This document shows positions 35,278 to 43,414 of a DNA stretch of 64,000 nucleotides, in pieces; positions within the stretch are counted from its first letter, which is position 1, and each line of letters opens with the position of its first letter. The stretch lies in NCBI GenBank assembly GCA_951812285.1, contig OX638292.1:356774-420773 (forward strand), in the 5' to 3' direction. The position numbers were made by a program, and so were the translations under genes. This stretch comes from an uncultured Dehalococcoidia bacterium (GTDB lineage: Bacteria > Chloroflexota > Dehalococcoidia > Lucifugimonadales > UBA1127). A model generated the notes under the pieces. That model searched no databases. It saw only the letters and a list, made by a program, of their open reading frames with translations, and was not told the DNA's origin.

Positions 35278-35763
35278 ATGGACGACACGCGGATACGGAC
35301 GGAACGATACACGGGACCCAGCGCAAGGCGGATCGCCGACCTGCTGCCGCACCGGGTCAGCTTCGAGCGGGGCTGGTTCTGGACGGCGACCTTCTGTCAC
35401 GGAGGGCAGTCGGACGGGCTGGCGTTCCGGCAGCGGCCCGACGGCAACGGCATCGACGTTCGGTGCCACACCGGGGGCTGCTCGGCCGGCGTGGTGATAA
35501 CCGAGCTGGAGGAGCTCGTCGGGCTGGACATCTGGACGGCCTACGAGCCAGTGGTTGACGCGGCGGCCAAGGCTCCTGAGAAGCGGCCCTGGTGGAAGCG
35601 CCCGAAGGTCATTGGAGCTGGGGTCATAGCCCTGGTCGTGGCGGCGCCGCTCATAACCGGCGACGGCGAGCTGGTCTTCCTGAACCTCGTCGGGCTGGGC
35701 ATCGGCTGGCTGCTGCTCAGGCGGTTCATACCCCAGCGTCCGGGGCGAAGGTTCCGCCGCTGA
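35278..35763 (+). CDS. CHC2-like zinc finger protein with C-terminal membrane helices
   Basis: The 161-residue protein carries a primase-style finger: FCHGG near residue 40, then VRCHTGGCSAGVVITELEEL near 62-80. This is the C-H...C-x4-C layout seen in phage primase N-termini. Residues 105-155 form two hydrophobic segments (KVIGAGVIALVVAAPLI and VFLNLVGLGIGWLLL). A primase-type finger on a membrane anchor is unusual. It could tether replication or ssDNA entry to the membrane; that is speculative. AGGAGGTAACGCAC precedes the ATG. Confidence 0.65.
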   Translation: MDDTRIRTERYTGPSARRIADLLPHRVSFERGWFWTATFCHGGQSDGLAFRQRPDGNGIDVRCHTGGCSAGVVITELEELVGLDIWTAYEPVVDAAAKAPEKRPWWKRPKVIGAGVIALVVAAPLITGDGELVFLNLVGLGIGWLLLRRFIPQRPGRRFRR

Positions 35764-35803
35764 CGGCGCGGGCTACGGCCCTCACAACCCATTCTCAACA
35801 CGC

Positions 35804-35833
35804 AAGGGTCGTCTCCATCCGGGGACGGCCCTT
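35804..35833 (+). terminator. Intergenic hairpin a (GGGxCGTCTCC family)
   Basis: AAGGGTCGTCTCC and GGGGACGGCCCTT pair over all 13 positions (two G-U) around a four-base loop and are followed by CTTCTTT. It could be a rho-independent terminator or attenuator. It belongs to a family of similar hairpins in this operon. Confidence 0.7.
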
Positions 35834-35899
35834 CTTCTTTGCCCGCAAGCGGGCGCGGATCGACACGGCAACAAAACAAAGGCACTTAGGAGGTGCGAA

Positions 35900-36367
35900 A
35901 TGACGACGGCGACACTGGCAGCAGGCAATCGGACGATGGACACAGTGGACAGGCCCCGGCGCAGCCTGGAGGAGCTGGTCGACCAGCTCTTCGCTGCGAT
36001 GGGGTTCAAGGACGAGCCGGAGACGGCGGAGCCGAGCGCGACGCGGAGCATCCACGAGGCGCGGCGGCTCAGGCAGGTGGGGGACGTCGACACGGCGCTG
36101 GCGGTGCTCGGCGGCGTGGACGTGGCGCAGGCCACGCAGAGAGAGGTCCGGTGGGCCTTCTCGGAGTGGAAGGGCCTCGTGAAGCGGCGGTTCGGAGACC
36201 GGGCCTCGGCGCTCTACACCCAGGGCGCGGGACGGGCCGCCGCGCTGGCGCCCCACGGCAACGGGACGCTGGAGGTGGTCGCCGCGTTGGGGATGCGCTG
36301 GCGGCCGGGCAAGCTGGTCTCGGAGCGCAGCCTCCGGGGGCTCAGGCCCCTGGCCGGAGGCGCGTGA
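35900..36367 (+). CDS. Hypothetical protein upstream of primase
   Basis: The 155-residue protein starts after AGGAGGTGCGAA. It has an alpha-helical middle (SLEELVDQLFAAMGF, HEARRLRQVGDVDTALAVLGG) and a basic C-terminus (RWRPGKLVSERSLRGL). I do not recognise a family. Its stop overlaps the primase start by one base (ATGA), which indicates coupled translation and suggests a job in priming or replication. Confidence 0.65.
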   Translation: MTTATLAAGNRTMDTVDRPRRSLEELVDQLFAAMGFKDEPETAEPSATRSIHEARRLRQVGDVDTALAVLGGVDVAQATQREVRWAFSEWKGLVKRRFGDRASALYTQGAGRAAALAPHGNGTLEVVAALGMRWRPGKLVSERSLRGLRPLAGGA

Positions 36368-37437
36368 TGGTCACGGCAAGCGTGGACATCCCCGCGCTGA
36401 AGGCTCGCCACGACCTGGGCGACACGGTTGAGGCGGGGGGCGTCCGTCTCAGCGGAAGGGGCAGGGTCCGCCAGGGCGTCTGCCCCTTCCACGATGAGTC
36501 GGAGGGCTCCTTCACGGTGTACTCCGACTCGGAGCGGTGGTACTGCTTCGGCTGCGGCGAGGGCGGCGACGTGCTGGACTTTATCCAGAAGTCCGAGGGT
36601 CTCACGCTGCCGGAGGCCATCGCGCGGCTGGACGGCAGCCCAGGGCTTGCGCCCAGGGCCGCTCATCGTCCAGCCCGAACGCGGCGTCCAGCGTCCGCCG
36701 CCCTTGCTCCCCGGGACCCCGCCCTGCTGACGGCGGCGGCGCGCTTCTACGCCGGTTGCCTCCGGCGTTCGCCAGAAGCGCGGGAGTACCTGGCCTCACG
36801 GGGCATCGGCCCCGTCGCCGCAGCCCGCCTCGGTCTCGGCTATGCGCCGGGCAGCGGGCTGCGGCAGGCCCTGGGGTCCCTCGGCTTCTCCGAGAAGCGC
36901 AGCAGGGACTCGGGGCTGTTCATGGAGCGTGGATCGGAGCGGTTCGCCGGCATGGTGGTCGTCCCAGACCCCGTGTCGAGCACGGGGCAGGCCGCTGGCG
37001 GCGGCCTCGTCCGCTGGCTGAAGGGCCGGGCCCTGGACTCCGGCGCAAAGCCCCGGTTCCAGGCCCTTCCCGGCCCCAAGCCGGTGCTCGGACTCGGCAG
37101 GCTCGGCCCCACGCCGCCCTGGGCGGTCGTCACGGAGGGCGTCTTCGACTGGCTCCTTCTCACGGGCTGGGGTCTTCCCGCCTGCGCTGCCCTGGGCACC
37201 CAGGGCATGGAGCGCATCGCCTCTGCTCTCCGGGGCTGCCCCCGCGTCTTCCTCGCCTTCGACAACGACGACGCGGGCCGTGAGGCGACGGACGGGCTTC
37301 TGACCCTGCTCGGGCGCAGGGCCGCCGCCGTCGCCCTTCCCGAAGACATCGGCGACGTGGCCGAGCTTGCGGCCCTTCCACAGGGCCGCGCCCTCTTCCA
37401 CCGCCTGCTCTCGCAGGCCGCCCGCTCAGCCCGCTAG
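36367..37437 (+). CDS. DNA primase-like protein (CHC2 zinc finger plus Toprim)
   Basis: The 356-residue protein has a CHC2 finger at residues 38-70 (VCPFHDESEGSFTVYSDSE, WYCFGCGEGGDVLDFIQ). A helical part of the DnaG/phage-primase kind follows (AREYLASRGIGPVAAARLGLG, FAGMVVVPDPV). The Toprim domain comes last, with VVTEGVFDWLLL, ALGTQGM and FLAFDNDDAGREAT, which contains the DxD metal ligands. It should synthesise RNA primers for replication of the element after transfer. It is shorter than host DnaG (about 600) and lacks the DnaB-binding tail. Confidence 0.9.
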   Translation: MVTASVDIPALKARHDLGDTVEAGGVRLSGRGRVRQGVCPFHDESEGSFTVYSDSERWYCFGCGEGGDVLDFIQKSEGLTLPEAIARLDGSPGLAPRAAHRPARTRRPASAALAPRDPALLTAAARFYAGCLRRSPEAREYLASRGIGPVAAARLGLGYAPGSGLRQALGSLGFSEKRSRDSGLFMERGSERFAGMVVVPDPVSSTGQAAGGGLVRWLKGRALDSGAKPRFQALPGPKPVLGLGRLGPTPPWAVVTEGVFDWLLLTGWGLPACAALGTQGMERIASALRGCPRVFLAFDNDDAGREATDGLLTLLGRRAAAVALPEDIGDVAELAALPQGRALFHRLLSQAARSAR

Positions 37438-37615
37438 CGGCTCCCCGCCGCTCTCCAGCGGGCTTCGCTCCCGCCTCATCCCCATCCCCAATCCCCACTG
37501 CCCAGGAGGTCCTATGCCCATTTCACGACGGGCTTCGCCCGCTCACGGATTCCCGTAGAGGGAACCCGCACCAACCCATTCGCTACAGGAACGAACACAA
37601 GGAAGGAGACACGAA

Positions 37616-38464
37616 ATGGTCAACAGGAACGGAAGCAACAACGGAAACGGCCTCGTCCACGTCAACGGCGCGGCCAAGAACGGCAACAACGGGGCGCACA
37701 ACGACCCCGCCATCGTCACCGAGCACGAGCTGCTCTGGGACGGGCTCTCGCCCGCCGTCACCCAGGCTCTCGGCCAGCCCATCGACACCGCGCTGGTCTC
37801 CCAGCGCAAGGGGCGCGGCGGCAGGTCCTTCGACTACCTCGAAGGTCACGCCGTCATCGACCAGGCCAACCGCATCTTCGGCTACGGCGGCTGGGGTTAC
37901 GAGCTGGTGGGCGAGGTGACCCTGCGCCGGATCGAGACCGTCAATCCCCAGACCGGCGAGGTGAAGGTGGAACAGGGCTACAGCGCGCCGGTGCGGGTCA
38001 CCGTGGCGGGCGCGCTGCCCCGCACCGACGTGGGCGTCCACCCGGTGACCGATGACAACTTCGATGGGCACGACACGGCCATCAAGGGCGCGGTCACCGA
38101 CGGATTGAAGCGGGCCTTCCGCAGCTTCGGGGGGCAGTTCGGCAACTCGTTCTACGGCGACCAGCAGCCGGTGGCCGCCCAGGGCCAGCCGCAGCGGGTC
38201 CCCGTCCAGGCCAACGGCAACGGGAAGCCTGCCCAGGCGCAGGCCAGGGGCGGCAACGACGCCCAGGCCGCGAAGCTGCGCAAGCGGCTCATCGAGATCG
38301 CCCTGGAGCAGGGCTTCGACGAGGACGGCGTGCGCACCGCCGTCGTCAACCGCACCGGCAAGAGCGTCGACGACCTCACGGCCGCCGAGCTCGGGCCGCT
38401 GGTGGAGGCCGCCGCCAACAAGCTCCGGCAGATGCAGCAGGAGCAGGCGCAGCAGGCCGCCTAG
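37616..38464 (+). CDS. Rad52/Rad22-type single-strand annealing protein
   Basis: The 282-residue protein starts after AAGGAAGGAGACACGAA. The first 35 residues are an Asn/Gly-rich tail. The core shows the Rad52 pattern: RSFDYLEGHAVIDQANRIFG, GYGGWGYELV, GHDTAIKGAVTDGLKRAFRS and FGNSFYG. The C-terminal part (DDLTAAELGPLVEAAANKL) may be a small helical domain. Phage and plasmid Rad52-like proteins anneal ssDNA during recombination. It lies between primase and SSB genes, in keeping with replication or repair of the element. Confidence 0.87.
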   Translation: MVNRNGSNNGNGLVHVNGAAKNGNNGAHNDPAIVTEHELLWDGLSPAVTQALGQPIDTALVSQRKGRGGRSFDYLEGHAVIDQANRIFGYGGWGYELVGEVTLRRIETVNPQTGEVKVEQGYSAPVRVTVAGALPRTDVGVHPVTDDNFDGHDTAIKGAVTDGLKRAFRSFGGQFGNSFYGDQQPVAAQGQPQRVPVQANGNGKPAQAQARGGNDAQAAKLRKRLIEIALEQGFDEDGVRTAVVNRTGKSVDDLTAAELGPLVEAAANKLRQMQQEQAQQAA

Positions 38465-38488
38465 TTCGACCGGACAGACCGGCACAAC

Positions 38489-38525
38489 GGAGCGGGGCCG
38501 TCTCCTTCGGGGACCGCCCCGCTCC
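38489..38525 (+). terminator. Intergenic hairpin b
   Basis: A 17-base arm (GGAGCGGGGCCGTCTCC) pairs with GGGGACCGCCCCGCTCC with one mismatch around a TTC loop. It is followed by TTCACTAC rather than a true T-run. It shares the GGGGCCGTCTCC core with other gaps in the operon. Confidence 0.65.
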
Positions 38526-38554
38526 TTCACTACAGGAAAGGGAGGACAGGACCG

Positions 38555-39058
38555 ATGACGACCATGACAGCAACCTACACACCCTGGGGCTGGACGAAGG
38601 ACGCGGTGGAGTTGGCGGAGGGCATTCTGAGGGTCACGACGCCCTCGCACGGCGGGCTGAAGCTCAGCCGGGAGCGGTGGGACGAGCTTCCCGCCGCCGT
38701 CCGCGACACCATGCTCACACCCACCTTCGCCGAGGAGGACTGCGAGGAGCCCATCGTCCGGCTGCTCCTGGGAGTCGGCGACGACCGCGACCGGGAGATG
38801 GCCCTCATCGTGGCGGACTACTTCGACCGCTACGGCCCCGCGCTGCCCTTCATCCGCCACTACCCGCCGGGCCACCACTACCACGTCCTCTTCTACTGGG
38901 GAGGCTACGGGTCAGACCCCTTCGAGCGGTTCGACACCCGCATCGAGGCCGAATCCTTCGCCAACGACCCGGAGATGGTCGCGAAGTACGGGCGGATGGA
39001 GCATATCGAGTGCAGCAGGACCCGCCCCCTCTGCGTGGCGGAAGGGAGAAGGCCATGA
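38555..39058 (+). CDS. Hypothetical protein
   Basis: The 167-residue protein starts after AGGAAAGGGAGGACAGGACCG. It is acidic and rich in aromatic residues, with HHYHVLFYWGGYGSDPFERF as its most distinctive stretch. The first half contains WDELPAAVRDTMLTPTFAEE. I do not recognise a family. Its stop overlaps the start of the TSCPD gene (ATGA), so the two are coupled. Confidence 0.6.
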   Translation: MTTMTATYTPWGWTKDAVELAEGILRVTTPSHGGLKLSRERWDELPAAVRDTMLTPTFAEEDCEEPIVRLLLGVGDDRDREMALIVADYFDRYGPALPFIRHYPPGHHYHVLFYWGGYGSDPFERFDTRIEAESFANDPEMVAKYGRMEHIECSRTRPLCVAEGRRP

Positions 39059-39459
39059 CCGCGAAGACAAGGGACAGGCCGCGCAGCCTACCCAGCACCA
39101 CGACCAAGCTCCAGACCGAGTTTGGCAGCCTCTTCGTCACCGTCTCCGTGGACGAGGACGGCCGGCCCTTCGAGGTCTTCGGCTTCCTCGGCAAGGGCGG
39201 CTCGTTCCAGCACGGCGTCACCGAGCTGGCCTGCCGCCTCATCTCCCTGCACCTGCGCAGGGGAACCCCTCTGGCCGAGATCATCGACCAGTGCCAGGGC
39301 ATCCAGGAGATGCAGCCCTTCTGGAACCAGTTGGGCGACGGCAGGAGCGTGCCTGTCCACGGGCTCGGCGACGGCATCGCCCACATCCTCAAGGCCCACC
39401 TGAAGGCCAAGGAGGAACGGGAGACGGAGCAGGAAACGGACATCAGGGCCGCCGCATGA
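39055..39459 (+). CDS. TSCPD-domain protein (ribonucleotide-reductase tail-like)
   Basis: The 134-residue protein matches the TSCPD domain, seen at the C-terminus of B12-dependent ribonucleotide reductases and as free proteins: GSLFVTVSVDEDGRPFEVFG, GKGGSFQHGVTELACRLISL and GTPLAEIIDQCQGI. It could bind nucleotides or a metal; the free form is uncharacterised. The domain's usual terminal Cys pair is not obvious here. It overlaps the preceding gene by four bases. Confidence 0.75.
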   Translation: MTAKTRDRPRSLPSTTTKLQTEFGSLFVTVSVDEDGRPFEVFGFLGKGGSFQHGVTELACRLISLHLRRGTPLAEIIDQCQGIQEMQPFWNQLGDGRSVPVHGLGDGIAHILKAHLKAKEERETEQETDIRAAA

Positions 39460-39481
39460 ACGGCCCACACTACGGCATCGA

Positions 39482-39512
39482 AAGGGGCTGTCTCCTCCGG
39501 GGGCGGCCCCTT
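39482..39512 (+). terminator. Intergenic hairpin c
   Basis: AAGGGGCTGTCTCC pairs with GGGGGCGGCCCCTT over 14 positions (with G-U pairs) around TCC, followed by CTCTCATC. It belongs to the same family as hairpins a and b. Confidence 0.65.
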
Positions 39513-39543
39513 CTCTCATCTACAGGACTCAGGAGGTGACGAC

Positions 39544-40650
39544 ATGACGACAGAGACGATGGACAGGGCGGAGGTCTTCTCCCGCCCTTCTGCACAGTTC
39601 GACGGAGACGGCAACATCGAGGTGCGGGCGTCGTCGGCCCTGGGCTGCCGCCGCGCCCTCTGGTACTCCGCGACCGGATACGAACGCACGAATCCGCCAA
39701 GCGAGGAATCGCTGACGGCTATGGAGGCGGGCAACGCCCTGGAGCCGGTGGTGGTGCGGGCGTTGGAGCGGGCTGGCTGGAAGGTGGACGCCCCCGATCC
39801 CCTGGACCCGCAGTCTGTGACGGTGAGGGTAGGTCCGAACCTGCTGGTCACCGGCCACCCGGACGGCACGGTACGGATGCCCCTATCGGAGGGCGAGGCG
39901 GCCGCGCCGCAGGTGTTCCTCTTCGAGGGGGAGCCGGAGACTCCCGCCTACGGCGACTCGATGGTCGTCGAGATAAAGACGCGGGGGCCGGAGGCGTTCA
40001 AACGCTGGCAGACGCTCGGAGCGAAGCGCAGCCACCCCGGAGCGGTGGCCCAGGCCGCCTTCTACACCCTCGGCGAGTTCGGCGAGATACGTCCTGTGGT
40101 CATCGCGACGATGGACACGGGGAACCGCACCTGGGACTACGAGGTCATCCCCGCCGACCGGCTGGAGCGGGCCTTGCAGGACGCCTGCGGATGGCTCGGC
40201 GAGCTGGGCGCTCACCACGTCCAGAACGGGCCGGACCCCGACGCGCTGCCCGAACGGGACTTCACCGCCACAAGCTGGCAGTGCCGCTCCTGCCCCTTCC
40301 TTGCGGTGTGCCTGCCTGGTACAGCGGCCGAGGACGGGACGGACGAAGTGACGGAGATCGAAGGAAAGGAGGTGACGGACGAGGAGGCGCGGGACGCAGT
40401 GGCGGCCTACGCCGACGCCCAGGAGTCCATCAGGGAGCCGGAGAAGGCCAAGCGCACGGCGCTGGACACGCTGAAGGCGTGGATGCGCCGCCAGGGAGAC
40501 TCCAAGGCGACGGTCGGAGGCCGGACGGTCACGCTGGTCAGCTCGACCAGGTACTCGGTCAACCACCGCAAGCTCAACGAGGCGCTCGACCCTGAGACCA
40601 GGGCCGGGATCGTCACGGAGAACGAGTCGGAGTACGTCAGGGTCAGCTAG
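39544..40650 (+). CDS. PD-(D/E)XK nuclease, RecB/Cas4-like
   Basis: The 368-residue protein has an N-terminal nuclease core: ASSALGCRRALWYSATGYER, GHPDGTV, the catalytic VVEIKTRGPEAF (ExK) and HPGAVAQAAFYTLGEFG. A cysteine pair in WQCRSCPFLAVCLPG could complete a metal or Fe-S cluster as in Cas4/AddB-type exonucleases, together with Cys near residue 37. The C-terminal helical part (residues 270-368) includes DTLKAWMRRQGDSKATVGG. With the Rad52-like protein it resembles a phage two-component recombination set. Confidence 0.8.
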   Translation: MTTETMDRAEVFSRPSAQFDGDGNIEVRASSALGCRRALWYSATGYERTNPPSEESLTAMEAGNALEPVVVRALERAGWKVDAPDPLDPQSVTVRVGPNLLVTGHPDGTVRMPLSEGEAAAPQVFLFEGEPETPAYGDSMVVEIKTRGPEAFKRWQTLGAKRSHPGAVAQAAFYTLGEFGEIRPVVIATMDTGNRTWDYEVIPADRLERALQDACGWLGELGAHHVQNGPDPDALPERDFTATSWQCRSCPFLAVCLPGTAAEDGTDEVTEIEGKEVTDEEARDAVAAYADAQESIREPEKAKRTALDTLKAWMRRQGDSKATVGGRTVTLVSSTRYSVNHRKLNEALDPETRAGIVTENESEYVRVS

Positions 40651-40670
40651 ACGCTCCCTAATGGAGCGCA

Positions 40671-40710
40671 GGACGGGGCCGTCTTTCCCTCTACCGGGAG
40701 CGGCCCCGCC
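40671..40710 (+). terminator. Intergenic hairpin d
   Basis: CGGGGCCG pairs perfectly with CGGCCCCG; TTTCCC and GGGAG extend the stem, with a loop of about six bases and TTCATTC after it. A small extra dyad (CGCTCC near 40652, GGAGCG near 40664) precedes it. Confidence 0.6.
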
Positions 40711-40767
40711 TTCATTCAAGTCGGGCGCGGAGACACCGCGCTACATCACACACAAAGGAGAAACGAA

Positions 40768-41133
40768 ATGTCACGCACCATCAACAAGGTAACGCTTCTG
40801 GGCAGAGTGGGGACCGATCCCGAGATGCAGTACACGCCGGGAGGCACCGCCCTCACCAAGCTGCGGCTGGCGACCGACCGCCACCGCTCCAACGGGGACA
40901 CGGAGGCCGACTGGCACAACATCGTCTGCTGGGACAAGCAGGCCGAAGCCGTCAACAACTACGTCGGCAAGGGGCAGCGGGTCTACGTCGAGGGCCGCCT
41001 GGTGCAGAACACCTGGGAGGGCGACGACGGCCAGCGCCGCCACCGCACCGAGGTCCACGCCTCCGAGGTCGTGTTCCTCGACGGTGGGAACGGCAACGGC
41101 GCCCAGGAGGAGGACGACTCCCCCTTCGAGTAG
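40768..41133 (+). CDS. ssb: Single-stranded DNA-binding protein
   Basis: The 121-residue OB-fold protein opens MSRTINKVTLLGRVGTDPEM and continues with LTKLRLATDR, DWHNIVCWDKQAEAV, NYVGKGQRVYVEGRLVQNTW and EVHASEVVFLDG, all SSB landmarks. The acidic end EEDDSPFE is a short form of the C-terminal tip that recruits partner proteins. It is an element-encoded SSB, placed with primase, Rad52 and helicase genes, and would protect ssDNA during conjugation and replication. AAAGGAGAAACGAA precedes the ATG. Confidence 0.96.
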   Translation: MSRTINKVTLLGRVGTDPEMQYTPGGTALTKLRLATDRHRSNGDTEADWHNIVCWDKQAEAVNNYVGKGQRVYVEGRLVQNTWEGDDGQRRHRTEVHASEVVFLDGGNGNGAQEEDDSPFE

Positions 41134-41182
41134 CCCGCCGACCTACAACCGCATAGCGACGCCCGCATCCGCCGGGCGCATA

Positions 41183-41216
41183 CGGGGCCGCTTCCAATCT
41201 ACAGGGAGCGGCCCCG
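41183..41216 (+). terminator. Intergenic hairpin e
   Basis: CGGGGCCGCTTCC pairs with GGGAGCGGCCCCG over 13 positions (one G-U) around an eight-base loop, followed by CTTTCTGTTCT. This is the most terminator-like member of the family. Confidence 0.7.
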
Positions 41217-41250
41217 CTTTCTGTTCTAGCCGATAGCGAAGGAGGCCGAC

Positions 41251-41802
41251 ATGACCGCCACAGCGATACACGCCAACACCCCATCGACAAGCTCCCAGCT
41301 CTCCCTCTTCCAGACCGAGGGGCAGGCTCTACTCGACGCCCTGCGCAACAACCTGAACCTGCTGGGCGAGATCGCCCTGCGATACGGGGTGGAGACCCAG
41401 CCGGAACGCGCGGACGACCCGCCCTCGATCACCACCCCCCATGACGTTCACAAGCTGCTCGCCCCGGAGATGTCCGGGCTCGCCCAGGAGCAGCTGCGGG
41501 TGCTGCTCCTGAACACCAAGAACGTGGTCGTCGGCCAGCGCGTCGTCTACCAGGGGAATGTGAACTCCTCGATGGTCCGGCCCGCCGAGGTGCTGCGTCC
41601 TGCCGTCGTGGAGGCCGTCCCCAGCATCATCGTCAGCCACAATCACCCGTCCGGAGACCCCACTCCCAGCCCGGATGACACGGCCTGCACCAGGGCACTG
41701 TCCCAGGCCGCCAAGCTGCTGGGCGTCGAGCTCCTGGACCACATCGTCATCGGCGGGGACCGCTTCGTCAGCCTCAAGGAACGAGGGCTGATGCACACCT
41801 GA
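41251..41802 (+). CDS. RadC-like JAB/JAMM domain protein with clamp-binding motif
   Basis: The 183-residue protein has the RadC metalloprotease-like motif IVSHNHPSGDPTPSPDD, i.e. HxH, seven residues, then SxxD. LLNTKNVVVGQRVVYQGNVN and LLDHIVIGGDRFVSLKERG are also typical. The helix-hairpin-helix part of longer RadC proteins is missing. Residues 16-20 are QLSLF, the consensus pentapeptide for binding the bacterial sliding clamp. RadC function is unsettled; mobile elements often carry one. Confidence 0.88.
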   Translation: MTATAIHANTPSTSSQLSLFQTEGQALLDALRNNLNLLGEIALRYGVETQPERADDPPSITTPHDVHKLLAPEMSGLAQEQLRVLLLNTKNVVVGQRVVYQGNVNSSMVRPAEVLRPAVVEAVPSIIVSHNHPSGDPTPSPDDTACTRALSQAAKLLGVELLDHIVIGGDRFVSLKERGLMHT

Positions 41803-41856
41803 TTGACGGTCGTGCAGCATCACGACGTATAGAGGCCAATAGATGAGGAGGAAGCC

Positions 41857-42174
41857 ATGACAAACAGAGACATTCGGGAAGCCCCCATCAAGTGGAAGGT
41901 TCCCGGGGCCGGGTTCGTCGGAGCGGGCTGCTTCGTGGCGCTCATTGACAGAGACCCGGACCCGTTCCCCTGCCTCGTCTACGACGGCCCGGAAGAGGGC
42001 AGGGATGCCCACGAGAGAACGTGCTCCGAGACCTGGGAGACCGCCTGGGCGCTGGAGGGCGACACGCTTGAGGAGGCGAGACAGTCCTTGGTGGAGTCCC
42101 GTTTTCTCGGAGCCGCCTACCACCTGAGCGACTGCGAGCTCCTGGAGGATCGTCCCTCGGGGGACGCGCCCTAG
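41857..42174 (+). CDS. Hypothetical protein
   Basis: The 105-residue acidic protein starts at an ATG with GAGGAGGAAGCC upstream. It has a hydrophobic KVPGAGFVGAGCFVALID stretch and a likely helix near TWALEGDTLEEARQSLVES. No family is evident. It belongs to the same plus-strand operon. The following gap (42175-42268) has only a weak hairpin (CCCCTGCGGGG near 42195). Confidence 0.6.
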   Translation: MTNRDIREAPIKWKVPGAGFVGAGCFVALIDRDPDPFPCLVYDGPEEGRDAHERTCSETWETAWALEGDTLEEARQSLVESRFLGAAYHLSDCELLEDRPSGDAP

Positions 42175-42268
42175 CTCCACGGTAACTACAGCGACCCCTG
42201 CGGGGGCTTCACACGGGGAAGCTCGTTCTCCCGTGCTCACCGAACCATGCACTGAAAGGAGACTCGCT

Positions 42269-42913
42269 ATGCTCGCGACCCACACCATAGACCCCGAGGA
42301 CCTGTTCACCATCTCGGCGGGCGGCTTCTCGGCCACCGCCGACGCCTTCGCCCGCGACGACCGGACGGACGGCCTCTGGTTCGTCTCGATGGTCGGCTCC
42401 CAGACGGCGCTCAAGGCGATCTGGGCGTCGCTGCTCAAGCAGCCGCCGGACGTTGCCCACATCATCAAAGGGGCGGACGGCATGGCGCTCAGCGGCGGCT
42501 ACCAGCGCTGCGTCATTCCCCACGAGACCATCGGAACCTGGACGACCAAGATCGCCCGGTTGCCGGCGACCGGAGGCTGGCACGCCCTCGTCTACACCAA
42601 GACGGCGGAGTTCGGCTACGAGAAGGACTCCTTCCTCCTGCTGGCGCAGTCCGCGGAGGAGGCCCCGGCGCTCCACCACCGCTTCCTCGACAAGCGCAGC
42701 CCCCTGCCGCTCCACGGCTCCTGGGCCGGATGGCTCTGGGAGCGGGGCATCGACCAGGGGGAGATAGTCCCCCTCCAATCGGTGGGCGTCTTCGGCTACC
42801 GGTGCTCCCCCAAGGCCCAGAAGCTCCGCGAAGACCTGTCCGCCGCCGTTGCGTCGGGCAGTCTCACGCTTCCCAGGGAGGAGACCGCGGCGGCGGGAGG
42901 CGCGGCGTCATGA
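42269..42913 (+). CDS. Hypothetical protein
   Basis: The 214-residue protein starts at the ATG at 42269, supported by AAAGGAGACTCGCT; a start at 42233 lacks an SD. It appears to be a mixed alpha/beta soluble protein with several Trp residues (WFVSMVGSQTALKAIWASLL, WHALVYTKTAEFGYEKDSF, WAGWLWERGIDQGEIVPLQS). I do not recognise a family. Its stop overlaps the next start by three bases (ATGA). Confidence 0.6.
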   Translation: MLATHTIDPEDLFTISAGGFSATADAFARDDRTDGLWFVSMVGSQTALKAIWASLLKQPPDVAHIIKGADGMALSGGYQRCVIPHETIGTWTTKIARLPATGGWHALVYTKTAEFGYEKDSFLLLAQSAEEAPALHHRFLDKRSPLPLHGSWAGWLWERGIDQGEIVPLQSVGVFGYRCSPKAQKLREDLSAAVASGSLTLPREETAAAGGAAS

Positions 42914-43395
42914 TCGACTACCGCTACGACGACGGTGGCCGCGAAGCGGCGGGATACCGGGGCAAGACCGGGGACTGCGTCGTCCGCGCCATCGCCATCT
43001 GCGCCCGCGAGGACTACCGCGCCGTCTACGTGACGATGGCCGAGCACATGAAGCGCAACGGCTACGCCGCCAGCGGCAACGCCTACGCCACACGGGAGCG
43101 CAACCGCAAAGCGCCCCGCCGCAGGGGCCAGCGCCCCGCCAAGCGCATCCAGGACAGCGTTCTCGAAGCCTACGGCTTCCGGAAGGTCAGCCTGACGGCG
43201 GGAGAGCGGCCCACGTTCACGGAGGCACACCACCGGTTCGGCGACTGCGTCGTCGGCACCACCAAGCACGTGGCGGCCATCGTAGACGGCGCCCTCCGGG
43301 ACACATTCGACGGGCGCACCTACGAGTGGGACATCGAGACGCGCGAGCGCAAGGCCCAGTCCGTTTGGGTGCGGCCTCGGGCGACACAAGACTAA
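42910..43395 (+). CDS. Phage-type putative cysteine-peptidase-fold protein
   Basis: The 161-residue protein has GKTGDCVVRAIAICAREDYRAVY, a pattern common to small phage proteins resembling papain-like peptidases, with Cys at about residue 24. Then comes GTTKHVAAIVDGALRDTFDG, which would supply the His and Asp. That gives a plausible Cys-His-Asp triad in the right order. No activity has been shown for this group as far as I know. A strongly basic middle (RERNRKAPRRRGQRPAKR) could bind nucleic acid. It is coupled to the preceding gene. Confidence 0.6.
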   Translation: MIDYRYDDGGREAAGYRGKTGDCVVRAIAICAREDYRAVYVTMAEHMKRNGYAASGNAYATRERNRKAPRRRGQRPAKRIQDSVLEAYGFRKVSLTAGERPTFTEAHHRFGDCVVGTTKHVAAIVDGALRDTFDGRTYEWDIETRERKAQSVWVRPRATQD

Positions 43396-43414
43396 GCAAG
43401 AAAGGAGAGACGAC

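Noticed and set aside
37583..38884. 433-codon minus-strand frame
   Set aside because: It is antisense to the Rad52-like gene and the next gene, both of which have SDs and family or operon support.
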